64,000 bases of DNA from Nocardia panacis (GCF_003598715.1 NZ_QZFU01000019.1:62001-126000); one strand, 5' to 3'. Shown: positions 29,440 through 42,098, counted from the stretch's first letter. Notes: generated from the letters alone by a model not told the origin. Translations and numbers: made by a program.

Positions 29440-30051
29440 ATGACCCGTCAACGTCTCGCCCCGGCGCAACGCCGCCGCCTGCTCGTGGCGGCGGGTGCGG
29501 AACTGTTCGCCGAACACGACTACGACGCGGTCCGCATGGAAGAGGTGGCCGCCGCCGCGGGCGTCTCCCGCGCACTGCTCTACCGCCACTTCCCCAACAA
29601 GCGCGAACTGTTCGTCGCCGTCTACGAACATGCCTCGGCACAACTGCTGGTCGAAACCGAACTGGATCCGAACAAGCCACTGCCCGAACAGCTTTCAGCC
29701 GGACTGGCCGCGCACTTCGACTACTTCGCGGCCAATCCGCAGGCGGTGCTCGCCGCCAACAAGGTGCTCGCCACCGATCCCACCGTGCAGTCGATCATCG
29801 CGGGCCAACTCGGCGAACTGCGCACCCGCCTGCTGGAATTCACCCGCGCCGAGGGGCGCACCAGGGAAATCGCCACCCAGGTGCTCGACAGCTGGCTCAC
29901 CTTCGTCCGGGTGCTCACCGTCGAATGGTTGGAGCACGGCGCCCTCACCCGCGCCGAGATGCTGGAGATCAGCTCGGGCGCCCTGTTCGGCGCGCTGGCA
30001 CCGCTGCTCGGACCGGAGTTGTTCAGAGATTCGACGGACGCACGACCATGA
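29440..30051 (+). CDS. TetR-family repressor
   Basis: 203 residues. The N-terminal helix-turn-helix is the classic AAGAELFAEHDYDAVRMEEV and AGVSRALLYRHFPNKRELF. The C-terminal ligand domain (about 70-200) is not assignable to a ligand class. It overlaps the 3' end of truB on the other strand by 29 bp. The divergent DUF4345 gene and the shared inverted repeat point to local autoregulation. Confidence 0.9.
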   Translation: MTRQRLAPAQRRRLLVAAGAELFAEHDYDAVRMEEVAAAAGVSRALLYRHFPNKRELFVAVYEHASAQLLVETELDPNKPLPEQLSAGLAAHFDYFAANPQAVLAANKVLATDPTVQSIIAGQLGELRTRLLEFTRAEGRTREIATQVLDSWLTFVRVLTVEWLEHGALTRAEMLEISSGALFGALAPLLGPELFRDSTDARP

Positions 30052-30922
30052 CCGAGGCGGCACGACGACCGCTCTCCTGCAGCAGCGCGATGGCCCGACC
30101 ATCGGGGTCGACGGCGGCATACACGCCGGGCAGCCCGATGGGCTCCAACCAGCGCCCATTGCGCAGATCCTCGGCCTCGGACGCCTCGATCGGACGCTGC
30201 GGGAAGGCGGTGCGCACGGCGGCATCGATATCCAGGCTCAGCAGCGGCGCGCCGTCCTCGGCCGATTTCGCCAATTCGTCCAGGGTGCGGGCATGTTCGA
30301 GAGTGAACGGGCCGACTCCGGTGCGACGCAACGCCGTCAGATGGCCGCCGACGCCGAGCGCCGCGCCCAAGTCACGGGCCAGCGCCCGAACGTAGGTGCC
30401 GGAGGAGCATTCCACCACCACATCCAGATCCACGAAATCCGAGATATCACGCCGCGCCAACACTTCGAAGCGGGACACGGTGACCGGGCGGGCCGCGAGG
30501 CGCACCTCCTCGCCCGCACGATGCCGGGCGTAGGCGCGCTCACCGTCGACCTTGATGGCGCTCACGGTGGCGGGCACCTGTTGGATATCGCCGGTGAGAT
30601 CCGCTATGCGCGCGGCGATCTCGGCATCGGTGAGGTGCGCGGCCGGTGCGGTCGAGAGCACCTCGCCCTCCGCGTCATCGGTGGTGGTGGCCCGACCGAG
30701 CCGGATGGTCGCGGTATACGCCTTGGTGGTGAGGGTGAGCAGACCGAGCAGCTTGGTGGCGCGCTTCACCCCGAGCACCAGCACACCGGTGGCCATCGGA
30801 TCCAAGGTGCCCGCATGGCCGATCTTCTTGGTGCGCAACAGCCTCCGGCACTTGGCCACCACATCGTGGCTGGTCCAACCACCGTCCTTGTCGATGATCA
30901 GCAATCCGCCGAGCGCGTCCAT
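30023..30922 (-). CDS. truB: tRNA pseudouridine-55 synthase
   Basis: 299 aa from MDALGGLLIIDK. It isomerises U55 in the T-loop of tRNAs. The catalytic Asp is Asp41 in KIGHAGTLDPMATGVL. Further hallmarks are KAYTATIRLG, VPATVSAIKVDGERAYARHR (in part) and the C-terminal actinobacterial domain. The ATG overlaps the pptT stop (TGATG), so the genes are coupled. Confidence 0.96.
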   Translation of the reverse strand: MDALGGLLIIDKDGGWTSHDVVAKCRRLLRTKKIGHAGTLDPMATGVLVLGVKRATKLLGLLTLTTKAYTATIRLGRATTTDDAEGEVLSTAPAAHLTDAEIAARIADLTGDIQQVPATVSAIKVDGERAYARHRAGEEVRLAARPVTVSRFEVLARRDISDFVDLDVVVECSSGTYVRALARDLGAALGVGGHLTALRRTGVGPFTLEHARTLDELAKSAEDGAPLLSLDIDAAVRTAFPQRPIEASEAEDLRNGRWLEPIGLPGVYAAVDPDGRAIALLQESGRRAASVMVVRPSNL

Positions 30923-31593
30923 CAGGCGTGCACGATCGCGGTCAGGATCAGGCCGTCGGTGATCTCCCACCGCCCGTCGAACGAGACCAGCGGCGCGCCA
31001 CCGTCATTCACCTGACCGGGCACCAGGATGCTGCTGTGGAAGGTGCCCGCGCCGGAATCCAGGCCGCGCTCGGTGATCTCGAAGGTGATGTGCGCGTCCT
31101 CGAAACCGAGCCAGCGCGAGGTCAGCGGCCACCATGCCTTGTAGGTGGCCTCCTTCGCGCAGAACAGCAGCCGATCCAGGTGCAGGCCCGCATCGGCATT
31201 GGCGCGCAACCACTCCCGCTCCGGCGCCAGACTCACCGAATCCAGCACACCCTCGGGAAGTTCGCCGTGCGGTTCGGCATCGATGCCGATCGAGCGGAAC
31301 AGCACCGCATGACCGAGCGCGGCGGCGCGGTAGCCCTCGCAGTGCGTCAGACTGCCGACGATGCCGCGCGGCCAGACCGGCGCGCCACGCTCCCCTTTGC
31401 CGATGGCCACCGGCTGCTCACCCAACTGCTCGAGCGCGAGCCGGGCGCAATGCCTCGCCCCGATGAAGTCGCGCCTGCGCTTCTCCACGGCCTTCTCGAT
31501 GAGGTGCTCCTCGGCCGGATGCGCCCGCAGACCCTGCGGGTACTCCAGCAATTCGGCCGATGCCACACCCGAGTTCAGGATTTTCTCGATCAT
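30922..31593 (-). CDS. pptT: 4'-phosphopantetheinyl transferase, Sfp/PptT type
   Basis: 223 aa. It loads phosphopantetheine onto carrier domains of polyketide, mycolate and siderophore synthases. The Sfp-family signatures are SIGIDAEPHGELPEGVL with the Mg-binding Asp and FCAKEATYKAWWP with Glu and Lys. The N-terminal EHLIEKAVEKRRRDFIGAR is typical of PptT. It sits between pptH and truB exactly as Rv2793c-Rv2795c. Confidence 0.95.
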   Translation of the reverse strand: MIEKILNSGVASAELLEYPQGLRAHPAEEHLIEKAVEKRRRDFIGARHCARLALEQLGEQPVAIGKGERGAPVWPRGIVGSLTHCEGYRAAALGHAVLFRSIGIDAEPHGELPEGVLDSVSLAPEREWLRANADAGLHLDRLLFCAKEATYKAWWPLTSRWLGFEDAHITFEITERGLDSGAGTFHSSILVPGQVNDGGAPLVSFDGRWEITDGLILTAIVHA

Positions 31594-31605
31594 CGTCCGC
31601 CGAGC

Positions 31606-32580
31606 CTAGTCGGCGCCGAGGCCGCGACGGCGATCGGCCCGCGCGCGCATCTCGGCGGCGGCCGCCTCCATGGCCGGGGTGATCTGGAAATGCCCGCCCC
31701 ATTTGTTGAGCGCGCCCGGCGGATACTCCGGCACGGGCAGGATCTGCCGCAGCAATTGGTCGGGCAGGCCGCGGCGCTCCCATTCGCGCGGATAACCGAG
31801 CGAGACCTCCTCGAAGCGCACACCCTCGTGGTAGGAGGTGCGCGGAATGTGCAGGTGCCCGTAGACCGAGCACACCACGTTGTAGCGGATATGCCAGTCG
31901 GCGGTCAGATCGGTGCCACACCACAGCGCGAACTCCGGATAGAACAGCACATCGGTGGGTTCGCGCAGCAGCGGGAAGTGATTGATCAGCACCACCGGCG
32001 CGCCCGAAGGCAGCGCGTCGAGCCTGCGCTGGGTGTACTGCACCCGCGCGTGGCACCAGGCGTCGCGGGTGAGATACGGGTCCGGGCTGAGCAGGTACTC
32101 GTCGGTGGCCACCACATTGCGCTCGCGCGCGATGGCCAACCCCTCCGCCTTGGTGCGCGCACCATCCGGCAGGAAGGAGTAGTCGTAGAGCAGGAACATC
32201 GGGGCGATCGTCACCGGGCCGCCGAACTGCTCCGCGCCCGCGCCCAACCATTCCGGGAACGGATCCTCCGGAGTGAGCACATCGAGGTCGCGGCAGATCC
32301 CGACGAGGTGGTCATAGCGCGCCGCGCCGTGCAACTGCACCGGATCCTTCGGCGTGGTCCACAGTTCGTGGTTGCCCGGCACCCAGACCACCTTCGCGAA
32401 ACGGCCGCGCAGCAGTTCCAGCGCCCATCGGATATCGTCGGACTTCTCTGCGACATCGCCCGCGACGATCAGCCAATCCTCCGGCGAGTCCGGCCGGATG
32501 CGCTCCACCACGGGCCGATTCCCCTGGTGGCCGACGTGGATATCGCTCACCGCCATCAACTTGGGTATCACCGGATCCAC
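31606..32580 (-). CDS. pptH: Metallophosphoesterase, PptH-like phosphopantetheinyl hydrolase
   Basis: 324 aa from GTG (VDPVIPKLMAVSDIHVG). Calcineurin-type motifs are complete: SDIHVGHQGN, VAGDVAEK, VPGNHELW, LINHFPLL and YGHLHIPRT. The M. tuberculosis orthologue Rv2795c (PptH) removes phosphopantetheine from carrier proteins, opposing PptT. Its position 12 bp upstream of pptT supports the same antagonistic pair here. The longer in-frame N-terminus is Cys/Arg-rich and not conserved-looking. Confidence 0.92.
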   Translation of the reverse strand: MDPVIPKLMAVSDIHVGHQGNRPVVERIRPDSPEDWLIVAGDVAEKSDDIRWALELLRGRFAKVVWVPGNHELWTTPKDPVQLHGAARYDHLVGICRDLDVLTPEDPFPEWLGAGAEQFGGPVTIAPMFLLYDYSFLPDGARTKAEGLAIARERNVVATDEYLLSPDPYLTRDAWCHARVQYTQRRLDALPSGAPVVLINHFPLLREPTDVLFYPEFALWCGTDLTADWHIRYNVVCSVYGHLHIPRTSYHEGVRFEEVSLGYPREWERRGLPDQLLRQILPVPEYPPGALNKWGGHFQITPAMEAAAAEMRARADRRRGLGAD

Positions 32581-32692
32581 CTTGGCACACCATCCCCACC
32601 GCCCGCAGGCCGACCCTGACCTCCGCCCCCAACAGACGTTGCAGGCGAAGCCGTCGTTGCACCCGCGCATGGCCGCAGCGAAGGCGCAGGCC

Positions 32693-34033
32693 CTAAGCGC
32701 CGACCGGAACTTCGGCTCCGACCCTGGCCCAGCGACCCGAAAGCGCCCGCACCGCAACGGCCGCGGCCCGCAGCACCATGAATCCCGCCATACCCCACCA
32801 GATTCCGGCGATACCCCAGCCGAAGACGAGAGCGAGCCAGGTCAGCGGCAGGTAGCCGAGCAGCGCCGACCCCATGGTGATATTGCGCAGGTAGGCCGCA
32901 TCGCCCGCGCCGAGCAGCACCCCGTCGAGGGCGAATACCAGCCCTGCCACCGGAATCAGAGCCACGAAGAACCACCAGGCGACCCGCATCCGATCCAGCA
33001 CGTCCGGGTCGGCGGTGAACAGGTGCGGGATCACACCCGCACCCGCCGCGAAAATCGCGGCCAGCGCCACGGCGAACAGCTCCGACCAGAGCGTGACCCG
33101 ACGCGCCAGTTCCCGTGCGCCCGCCGCGTCACCGGCCCCGAGCGTCGCGCCCACCAGCGTCTGCGCCGCGATGGCCAGCGCGTCCAATGCCAGCGCGAGG
33201 AAGAACCACAGTTGCAGCACCAACTGGTTCGCCGCCACCGTGGCCGCGCCGAACCGGGCGGCCACCGCCGCCGCCGACACCGAACACGCCTGGAAAGCCA
33301 GGCTGCGCACGATCAGATCCCGACCGAGCGTCAACTGCGCCCGCATCACCGACCAGCGCGGGCGCAGCGAAATCCGCGCGCGCACCAGCGCGTTCAGGAA
33401 CAACCCGGCCATCACCAACTGACCGACCAGATTGGCCACCGCCGAACCTGGCAGCTCCATGCGCGGCGCACCGAGCAACCCGTGCACCAGGACCGGACAC
33501 AGCACTGCCGAAACCGCCAGTCCCGCCACCACATACAGCAGCGGACGCCGCGTCTGCTGCACCCCGCGCAACCAGCCATTGCCCGCCATCGACACCAGAA
33601 TCGGCGGCACCCCGAACAGCGCGATCCGCACCCAGTCCAGCGCCGCCGCGGCGATATCCCCGCCGCCAGCCACCGCATTGGTCACCGGCGCCGCGACGCA
33701 CTGCGCCACCACGAGGATCGCCGCGCCGACGCCGAGCGCGAGCCACGTCGCCTGCACCCCCTCCTCGACCGCGCCGCGCTCATCCCCCGCGCCGTGTCTG
33801 CGCGCCGCCCGCGCCGTTGTCCCGTAGGACAGGAAGGTCAACTGCGTACTCGCCTGCGCCAAGAGCAGACCGCCCACCGCGAGCCCGGCCAGCGCCAACG
33901 CCCCGAGCCGACCGACCACCGCCATATCGAACAGCAGGTACAGCGGCTCGGCGATCAGCACGCCCAGCGTGGGCAGGGCCAGAGCCAGCATCCGTCTCGG
34001 CCCGACCGTCCCGTTACTACTCTCAGCGCCCAT
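32693..34033 (-). CDS. dinF: MATE-family efflux transporter, DinF type
   Basis: 446-residue, 12-helix multidrug and toxin extrusion protein, matching Rv2836c in position. The N-terminal ALPTLGVLIAEPLYLLFDMAVVG (in part) and the repeat counterpart SLAFQACSVSAAAVAARFG are MATE signatures. It probably uses a cation gradient. The start overlaps a small upstream frame (34023-34193) by 11 bp. Confidence 0.93.
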   Translation of the reverse strand: MGAESSNGTVGPRRMLALALPTLGVLIAEPLYLLFDMAVVGRLGALALAGLAVGGLLLAQASTQLTFLSYGTTARAARRHGAGDERGAVEEGVQATWLALGVGAAILVVAQCVAAPVTNAVAGGGDIAAAALDWVRIALFGVPPILVSMAGNGWLRGVQQTRRPLLYVVAGLAVSAVLCPVLVHGLLGAPRMELPGSAVANLVGQLVMAGLFLNALVRARISLRPRWSVMRAQLTLGRDLIVRSLAFQACSVSAAAVAARFGAATVAANQLVLQLWFFLALALDALAIAAQTLVGATLGAGDAAGARELARRVTLWSELFAVALAAIFAAGAGVIPHLFTADPDVLDRMRVAWWFFVALIPVAGLVFALDGVLLGAGDAAYLRNITMGSALLGYLPLTWLALVFGWGIAGIWWGMAGFMVLRAAAVAVRALSGRWARVGAEVPVGA

Positions 34034-34193
34034 AGGTCAGCCGTCCCTCCGCACGTATCCGACCACTCTCGCACGGACCCACGACAATTCCAGCGCGATC
34101 TCCGCCGGTAAGCACCTCGCCGCCCACGTGGAGCCGGACGACTCCGCATTCGACCCCGATATCGTCGTCCACCCCCACAGCCATCGCGGTCAT
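34023..34193 (-). CDS. Possible small protein between the DHH gene and dinF
   Basis: 56 codons starting MTAMAVGVDDDIG and ending GRLTYGR, overlapping the dinF start by 11 bp. Codon use is moderately GC3-biased and the frame fills the 238-bp gap between two cotranscribed genes. The peptide is rich in Gly and Val and has no known motif. There is no good Shine-Dalgarno at this ATG, and the frame extends further up to 34271. It could be non-coding. Confidence 0.35.
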   Translation of the reverse strand: MTAMAVGVDDDIGVECGVVRLHVGGEVLTGGDRAGIVVGPCESGRIRAEGRLTYGR

Positions 34194-34271
34194 CGCGCCC
34201 AATGACGTTGCCGGACACAGCAGATCGCATGAATCCCGACCGGAACGACCGATGAGGGATACCCGGCGCAC

Positions 34272-35285
34272 TCAACCGAGTGCGTTCAGCAACCCGGCGA
34301 TCAAATCCTCAGGCGAACCGAAAGCCGTATATCCGGCCGCGAATCGATGCCCACCGCCCCCGAGGCCGGTCGCGATTCGCGCCACATCGACGGCATCCGC
34401 CGCACCGGGACCGGTATCGCGCGACCGCAGCGAAACCGTCCACCTGCCCGGCACCGTGCCGGATTCCTTGAAAACCGCGGCGATTCCGGCCTCGGCGGTG
34501 GTGCGCACGATATCGATGACGCTCTCCACCTCCTCCGAATCCAACTCGCCGGCATCGGCGGCGCGCACGAACGCGTACACCAGTCCGACCCCGCGCACCC
34601 CCGGCGCCAACCGGGCGCCACCCAGCACCCGCGACAGCATGGTCAACCACCCGAACGGGTGGGTATCGAGCAACGCCCGCGCGATCTCCGCGCCATTGAT
34701 ACCGGTGGCCAGCAATCGATCGGCCAACCGGTGCGTACCGGGCCGCACCCACCGGAACGAACCGGTGTCGGTGACCAGTCCGGCGTAGAGGCAGTGCGCC
34801 ACTTCGGCATCGATCGGCACACCCCACGCATCGAGCAGTCCGGTGATGACGCTGGTGGTGGACTCCGCGCTCGGATCGATCAGGTTGATGGCGCCGAAAC
34901 GGGTGTTGGAGCGATGGTGATCGATGACCAACGTGGTTGCGGCGCCATCGATTCGGTCGGCCAGCGCGCCGAGTCGATTGACTCCGCCGCAGTCCACCGC
35001 CACCAGCACGTCCACCGCGCGCGGCACCTCGGCGGGCGGCACCAGATACCGCACACCCGGCAGCGTCCGCATGGAGGCGGGCAATTCGGCGGGTTCGGCG
35101 AAGGACACCCACACCGGGACACCCCGGCGATGCAGCACCAGCGCCAAGGCCAGCCCGCTGCCGACGGTATCGGCATCGGGCTGCACATGACAGACGACGG
35201 TGACCGAACGCGCCCGCGCCAAGGCGGCCACCGCGGCCTGGACGTCGACCGGATCGAGTCCGACCGCATCGGGCGTCGTCGTCAT
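34272..35285 (-). CDS. DHH/DHHA1 phosphoesterase (NrnA-type nanoRNase)
   Basis: 337 aa. Degrades short oligoribonucleotides, pAp or cyclic dinucleotide products in characterised relatives, including Rv2837c. Motifs: CHVQPDADTVGSGL, VAVDCGGVNRLG, the DHH motif in VIDHHRSNTRF and the C-terminal GLGGGGHRFAAGY. It lies directly downstream of rbfA, the same order as mycobacteria. Confidence 0.94.
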   Translation of the reverse strand: MTTTPDAVGLDPVDVQAAVAALARARSVTVVCHVQPDADTVGSGLALALVLHRRGVPVWVSFAEPAELPASMRTLPGVRYLVPPAEVPRAVDVLVAVDCGGVNRLGALADRIDGAATTLVIDHHRSNTRFGAINLIDPSAESTTSVITGLLDAWGVPIDAEVAHCLYAGLVTDTGSFRWVRPGTHRLADRLLATGINGAEIARALLDTHPFGWLTMLSRVLGGARLAPGVRGVGLVYAFVRAADAGELDSEEVESVIDIVRTTAEAGIAAVFKESGTVPGRWTVSLRSRDTGPGAADAVDVARIATGLGGGGHRFAAGYTAFGSPEDLIAGLLNALG

Positions 35286-35297
35286 GGGGCTACCGCA

Positions 35298-35741
35298 TCA
35301 CTGTTCTTCGTCGGACTCGACCTTGTACGGATCTACCTCGCCCGCGTGCGTGGCCGTGGCGGCCACCTTGGCGACCGCTTCGTCGGAGGCACGGGCACGC
35401 TCGAGCAGCTCCGTCATCTGCCGCGCCGCATCGGGCACGGTATCGAGCACGAAGCTCAGCGTCGGGGTGAATTTGATCCCGGTGCCCGCGCCCACCTTGG
35501 AACGCAGCACACCCGTCGCCTTGGCCAGACCGGCGGCCGCGGCCGTCAGATCCGGTTCGGCGTCGACGGTCTCACCCATGACCGTGTAGTAGACCGTCGC
35601 CTCGCGCAGGTCCCCGGTGACCTTGGCGTCGGTGATCGTCACGAAACGCAGCCGCGGATCCTTGATCTCGTACTCGATCGCTGTCGCCACGATCGAGGAA
35701 ATCCGCTTGGCGAGTCGGCGGGCCCTGGCTTGATCCACCAT
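35298..35741 (-). CDS. rbfA: 30S ribosome-binding factor A
   Basis: 147 aa single KH-type protein for late 16S rRNA 5'-end maturation and cold adaptation. Visible: [40 protein letters not shown] and [18 protein letters not shown]. The acidic C-terminal extension is normal for actinobacteria. It is 29 bp downstream of the DUF503 gene in the nusA-infB operon. Confidence 0.95.
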   Translation of the reverse strand: MVDQARARRLAKRISSIVATAIEYEIKDPRLRFVTITDAKVTGDLREATVYYTVMGETVDAEPDLTAAAAGLAKATGVLRSKVGAGTGIKFTPTLSFVLDTVPDAARQMTELLERARASDEAVAKVAATATHAGEVDPYKVESDEEQ

Positions 35742-35770
35742 GGCTGTTCCTCCTCACTACCCAATTATTG

Positions 35771-36061
35771 TCAGTCTTCGGGTCCGAAGATCCGGCGGCG
35801 CACTGCCAGCAACTGTAGCTCCGGACGGGCGGCGACGTGCCGCTCACAGCGGTCGAGCACCTCGGTCAGGTGACTCATCTCACCGCTGACCATGGCCACG
35901 CCCAGCAGCGACCGCCTGTGCAGCTGCTGCTCCCCGCCCTCGACCGCGCTCACCCCGAAACGTTGCAGTTCGGCCAGCACCGGTCGGATCAGCGACCGCT
36001 TCTGTTTGAGCGAATGCACATCCCCGAGCAGGATGTCGAATTCCAATGCACCCAAATACAT
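35771..36061 (-). CDS. DUF503 (YlxP-like) protein
   Basis: 96 aa from MYLGALEFDILLGDVHSLK, the usual length of this small family found between infB and rbfA. Typical features are the KQKRSLIRPVLAEL helix and the C-terminal RCERHVAARPELQLL. Function is unresolved, though the context suggests ribosome or translation-factor maturation. The upstream extension to 36133 is not DUF503-like. Confidence 0.9.
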   Translation of the reverse strand: MYLGALEFDILLGDVHSLKQKRSLIRPVLAELQRFGVSAVEGGEQQLHRRSLLGVAMVSGEMSHLTEVLDRCERHVAARPELQLLAVRRRIFGPED

Positions 36062-36148
36062 TTCCCCACCTCCACGACGAAACCACGCCGCGCCGGATTC
36101 CGTGCCGGGGCCGGGAGATCCCGACCCCGGCACGGAACTAGCGACCGA

Positions 36149-39151
<3,003 letters not shown>

Positions 39152-39263
39152 TGCTCTCCTCTACTGAGAGGTCGAGCGCGGCAGCCCGTCTGCTGGGACG
39201 GGTGACCCGCACGACCTCGGGTTATCTCCGATGGACGTTCATCGTTGGTACTTCACGGTGTGC

Positions 39264-39680
39264 TCATGAGTGCTCGTGCCTGTTCTCGAGGTAACGCTCC
39301 AGGGCTGAGATATCCAGATGTCCGGACACTCGTAGTGCTCTGCCGAAAGCTCGGCGCCGCTCTGCCGTGCTCAAACAAGCCGAAAAGGGGTGCAACCAGG
39401 CACCCCGTCCGGGAAGTCTGCGCCACGGATCGGGAACGATCGCGACGATGCGGGCACCGTCTCCGGATTCCCGCTCCTGCGCCACGATCCGCAACAGATC
39501 GGCGGCCAACTCGCGTTTGCGACATCCGATACAGGTCCGGATGGGCGACGCGTGCTGAACCTTGGACCACTCTACCGCCGACCCGCTCGGATCGCCGAAC
39601 CCGTCCCCTCTCGAAGTTACCGAGATGTCATCCCGACGCCGGGCAACCCCGCGCGACCTGGGCAGACTCGTTCGAGTCAA
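39264..39680 (-). CDS. ylxR: YlxR-family (DUF448) RNA-binding protein
   Basis: Conserved core from [21 protein letters not shown] to [22 protein letters not shown], ending in [12 protein letters not shown] (parts given). Members are about 90 aa, bind RNA and lie between nusA and infB. The start is problematic: no ATG or GTG precedes the core in frame. The only conventional in-frame codon is a TTG at 39680 overlapping the nusA stop (TTGA), which gives 138 aa with a 45-residue unconserved leader. A nearby GTG at 39570 is in the wrong frame by one base. The stop is clear; the start is not. Confidence 0.8.
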   Translation of the reverse strand: MTRTSLPRSRGVARRRDDISVTSRGDGFGDPSGSAVEWSKVQHASPIRTCIGCRKRELAADLLRIVAQERESGDGARIVAIVPDPWRRLPGRGAWLHPFSACLSTAERRRAFGRALRVSGHLDISALERYLENRHEHS

Positions 39681-40705
39681 CTCCGGTGCGCTTCCGTGCG
39701 CATACCGCCACCGACATCGGGGGCCGCATCGCTGCGGATATCGATGCGCCATCCGGTGAGCCGGGCGGCGAGCCTGGCGTTCTGCCCCTCCTTGCCGATC
39801 GCCAGCGACAGTTGGAAGTCCGGCACCACCACGCGGGCCGCCCGAGCCTCCGGATCGACGATGGTCACCGAGACGACCTTCGAGGGCGAGAGCGCGTTGC
39901 CGACGAAGGTGGCCGGATCCTCGGCGTAATCGATGATGTCGATCTTCTCCCCGGCCAGTTCGCTCATCACGTTGCGCACCCGCTGCCCCATCGGGCCGAT
40001 ACACGCGCCCTTGGCGTTCACACCGGACACCATGCTGCGGACCGCGATCTTGGACCGGTGCCCCGCCTCGCGGGCCACCGCCACGATCTCCACCGATCCG
40101 TCGGCGATCTCGGGCACCTCGAGCGCGAACAACCTGCGCACCAGATTCGGGTGGGTGCGCGAGAGGGTGATCTGCGGGCCGCGCTGACCGCGCGAGACAC
40201 CGACGACGTAGCACTTGATCCGGTCGCCGTGCTCGTAGGTCTCCCCCGGCACCTGCTCGGCGGGCGGGATGAGGCCCTCGGTGCCGTGCAGTTCGCTACC
40301 GATGCGGACCACCACGGTGCCTCGGGCGTTGGCGCGCGCGTCGCGCTGCACCACACCGCCGACGATATCGCCCTCGTGGGTGGCGAACTCGCCGAAGGAC
40401 TTCTCGTTCTCGGCGTCGCGCAGCCGCTGCAGCACCACCTGGCGCGCGGTGGTCGCGGCGATGCGGCCGAAACCCTCCGGGGTGTCGTCCCATTCGGAGA
40501 TGACATTGCCGTCGGCGTCGATCTCGCGGGCCATCACCCGCACCACGCCGGTCTTCTGGTTGATGTCGATGCGGGCCGTCGGCTGGTGGCCCTCGGTATG
40601 CCGATAGGCGGTCAGCAGCGCCGACTCGATCGCGGAGATCACCGTCTCGATCGAGATCCCCTTGTCGGCGACGATCGCGCGCAGGGCTTCGATTTCGATG
40701 TTCAT
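39677..40705 (-). CDS. nusA: Transcription factor NusA
   Basis: 342 aa, the short actinobacterial form without C-terminal acidic repeats. It modulates pausing, termination and antitermination by RNA polymerase. The N-terminal polymerase-binding domain ([16 protein letters not shown]), S1 domain ([14 protein letters not shown]), KH1 ([20 protein letters not shown]) and KH2 ([20 protein letters not shown]) are in order. It overlaps rimP by 4 bp. Confidence 0.97.
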   Translation of the reverse strand: MNIEIEALRAIVADKGISIETVISAIESALLTAYRHTEGHQPTARIDINQKTGVVRVMAREIDADGNVISEWDDTPEGFGRIAATTARQVVLQRLRDAENEKSFGEFATHEGDIVGGVVQRDARANARGTVVVRIGSELHGTEGLIPPAEQVPGETYEHGDRIKCYVVGVSRGQRGPQITLSRTHPNLVRRLFALEVPEIADGSVEIVAVAREAGHRSKIAVRSMVSGVNAKGACIGPMGQRVRNVMSELAGEKIDIIDYAEDPATFVGNALSPSKVVSVTIVDPEARAARVVVPDFQLSLAIGKEGQNARLAARLTGWRIDIRSDAAPDVGGGMRTEAHRS

Positions 40706-41343
40706 TCCACGATCCCTTCGGTCGAATCGGACGCTGTTTCGTTTGAAAGAGCTGATTCCGAGATTTCTTCGTCGAGTGACTGGGCGCCCTGGCCGGGTTC
40801 GGGCCTGCCGGGGGCCACGCCGCCCGCCAACGCCATTTCCCGTGCGTTCGGCGGATTGAACTCCACCTGGACCACGGCGCGGTCGATATCGTCGAGTGCG
40901 ACACCGATGGCGCGCGGGGCGCGTCTGTCGGGTAGGACGAGGGTGATTCGCGCACCGTCGAGCGCGCCGATCCTGGCCTCGAACGCGCCCTCGATTCCGG
41001 GATCGGGCGCAACCACACCCTCCCGCAGGGCGATGCGCGCCTTGCGCCCTTGTGCGCGCCTCCAGTGGCGGTCGGCCGTCAGCGGGCGGTCGATTCCGGG
41101 AGTGGTCACTTCCAACAGGTAGGGCGTCTCGCCGAAATCCCCCGCGTCGTCCAGTGCCAGCGACATCTCGGTGCTCAACTCGGCGACGGTGTCCAGATTC
41201 GAGCCGGTATCGCTGTCGACGACGACCTTGACCCTGGCGGGAGTTCCGGCCGTCGAGATCTCGACGCCCTCGAGGTCGAATCCCCGGCGTTCGACGAGCT
41301 CAGCAACGAGCTGGCTCACCCTTTCCTCGGTCGGCATCGGCAT
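40702..41343 (-). CDS. rimP: Ribosome maturation factor RimP
   Basis: 213 aa, first gene of the nusA operon. It assists 30S assembly. N-terminal domain [20 protein letters not shown], central [12 protein letters not shown]-like segment (here [19 protein letters not shown]) and a C-terminal SH3-like barrel are visible. An acidic tail of about 40 residues follows. The promoter should lie in the 170-bp gap shared with the divergent DUF4439 gene. Confidence 0.95.
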   Translation of the reverse strand: MPMPTEERVSQLVAELVERRGFDLEGVEISTAGTPARVKVVVDSDTGSNLDTVAELSTEMSLALDDAGDFGETPYLLEVTTPGIDRPLTADRHWRRAQGRKARIALREGVVAPDPGIEGAFEARIGALDGARITLVLPDRRAPRAIGVALDDIDRAVVQVEFNPPNAREMALAGGVAPGRPEPGQGAQSLDEEISESALSNETASDSTEGIVE

Positions 41344-41513
41344 ATGGGCGGCTCCTGGTTCAGTTGTGACGCGGCGGGAAAATTCTCTACCGGAGGTCTA
41401 GCGTAACGCGCCCGGAGAGTGTAAAGGACCAGCGGGCAGGCCCGGCACCCGCCACGGCCGCCGCCGCGAGTGCGCATGCGGGACCGAAGGGATGAATCTG
41501 GCACGATGGGTGC

Positions 41514-42098
41514 GTGCCCCTCCGCCTCACCGCCCCGCCGCGCGCCGGGTGCATTTCCGGCATCCCCGCCGAGACTCCGAATCGTCGCAGCGTATTGCGG
41601 TTGGCCGGGGGCGCGGCCGCGGGGGCGCTCGCACTCGGGGCTGTCGCCGGATGCGGCGCCGAGGATGTGGTGCACGAACCGGATCCGCTTGCCGCCCAAG
41701 AGATCGCGGCCCGCGCCGACGCGCAGGCGGCCACCGCGGCGATCGCGGTCGCACCGCAGCGGCATGCCGCGCTGAGCGCCATCGCCGCCGAGCGCACCCA
41801 ACACGCCGAGGCGCTGCGCGCCGAGATCAACCGCGTCATCGGTGTGTACGGCGACGGGACCACACCCGTGCACCGCACCCGCACGGTCGAGCCCGCCGTC
41901 GAGGGCGCCGCCGCGCCGGACACGTCCCAGCAAACCGCGCCGACCCAACCGCAGACCGTGGACGCGGTGCGCCTGCGGCTGACCGGATCCCGCCGCGCCG
42001 CCGCCGACCTGGCGCTGACCCAATCCGGCTACCGGGCCGCCCTGCTGGCCTCGATCAGCGCGGCCTGCGCGGCGCAGACCGCCGTACTGCTGGCCTGA
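41514..42098 (+). CDS. Tat-exported lipoprotein with ferritin-like helices (Rv2843-like)
   Basis: 194 aa from GTG. A twin-arginine signal (NRRSVLRLAGG) leads into a hydrophobic stretch ending in the lipobox AVAGC. The mature protein is Ala-rich and helical and its C-terminal half resembles the partner at 42137. The position between rimP and proS matches Rv2843-Rv2844. It lies 38 bp upstream of the DUF4439 gene and is probably cotranscribed. Function unknown. Confidence 0.8.
   Translation: MPLRLTAPPRAGCISGIPAETPNRRSVLRLAGGAAAGALALGAVAGCGAEDVVHEPDPLAAQEIAARADAQAATAAIAVAPQRHAALSAIAAERTQHAEALRAEINRVIGVYGDGTTPVHRTRTVEPAVEGAAAPDTSQQTAPTQPQTVDAVRLRLTGSRRAAADLALTQSGYRAALLASISAACAAQTAVLLA

Noticed and set aside
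39253-39570. GTG-started frame in the ylxR region
   Set aside because: It has a plausible start position but translates without the YlxR core. Kept only as evidence for a possible frameshift.
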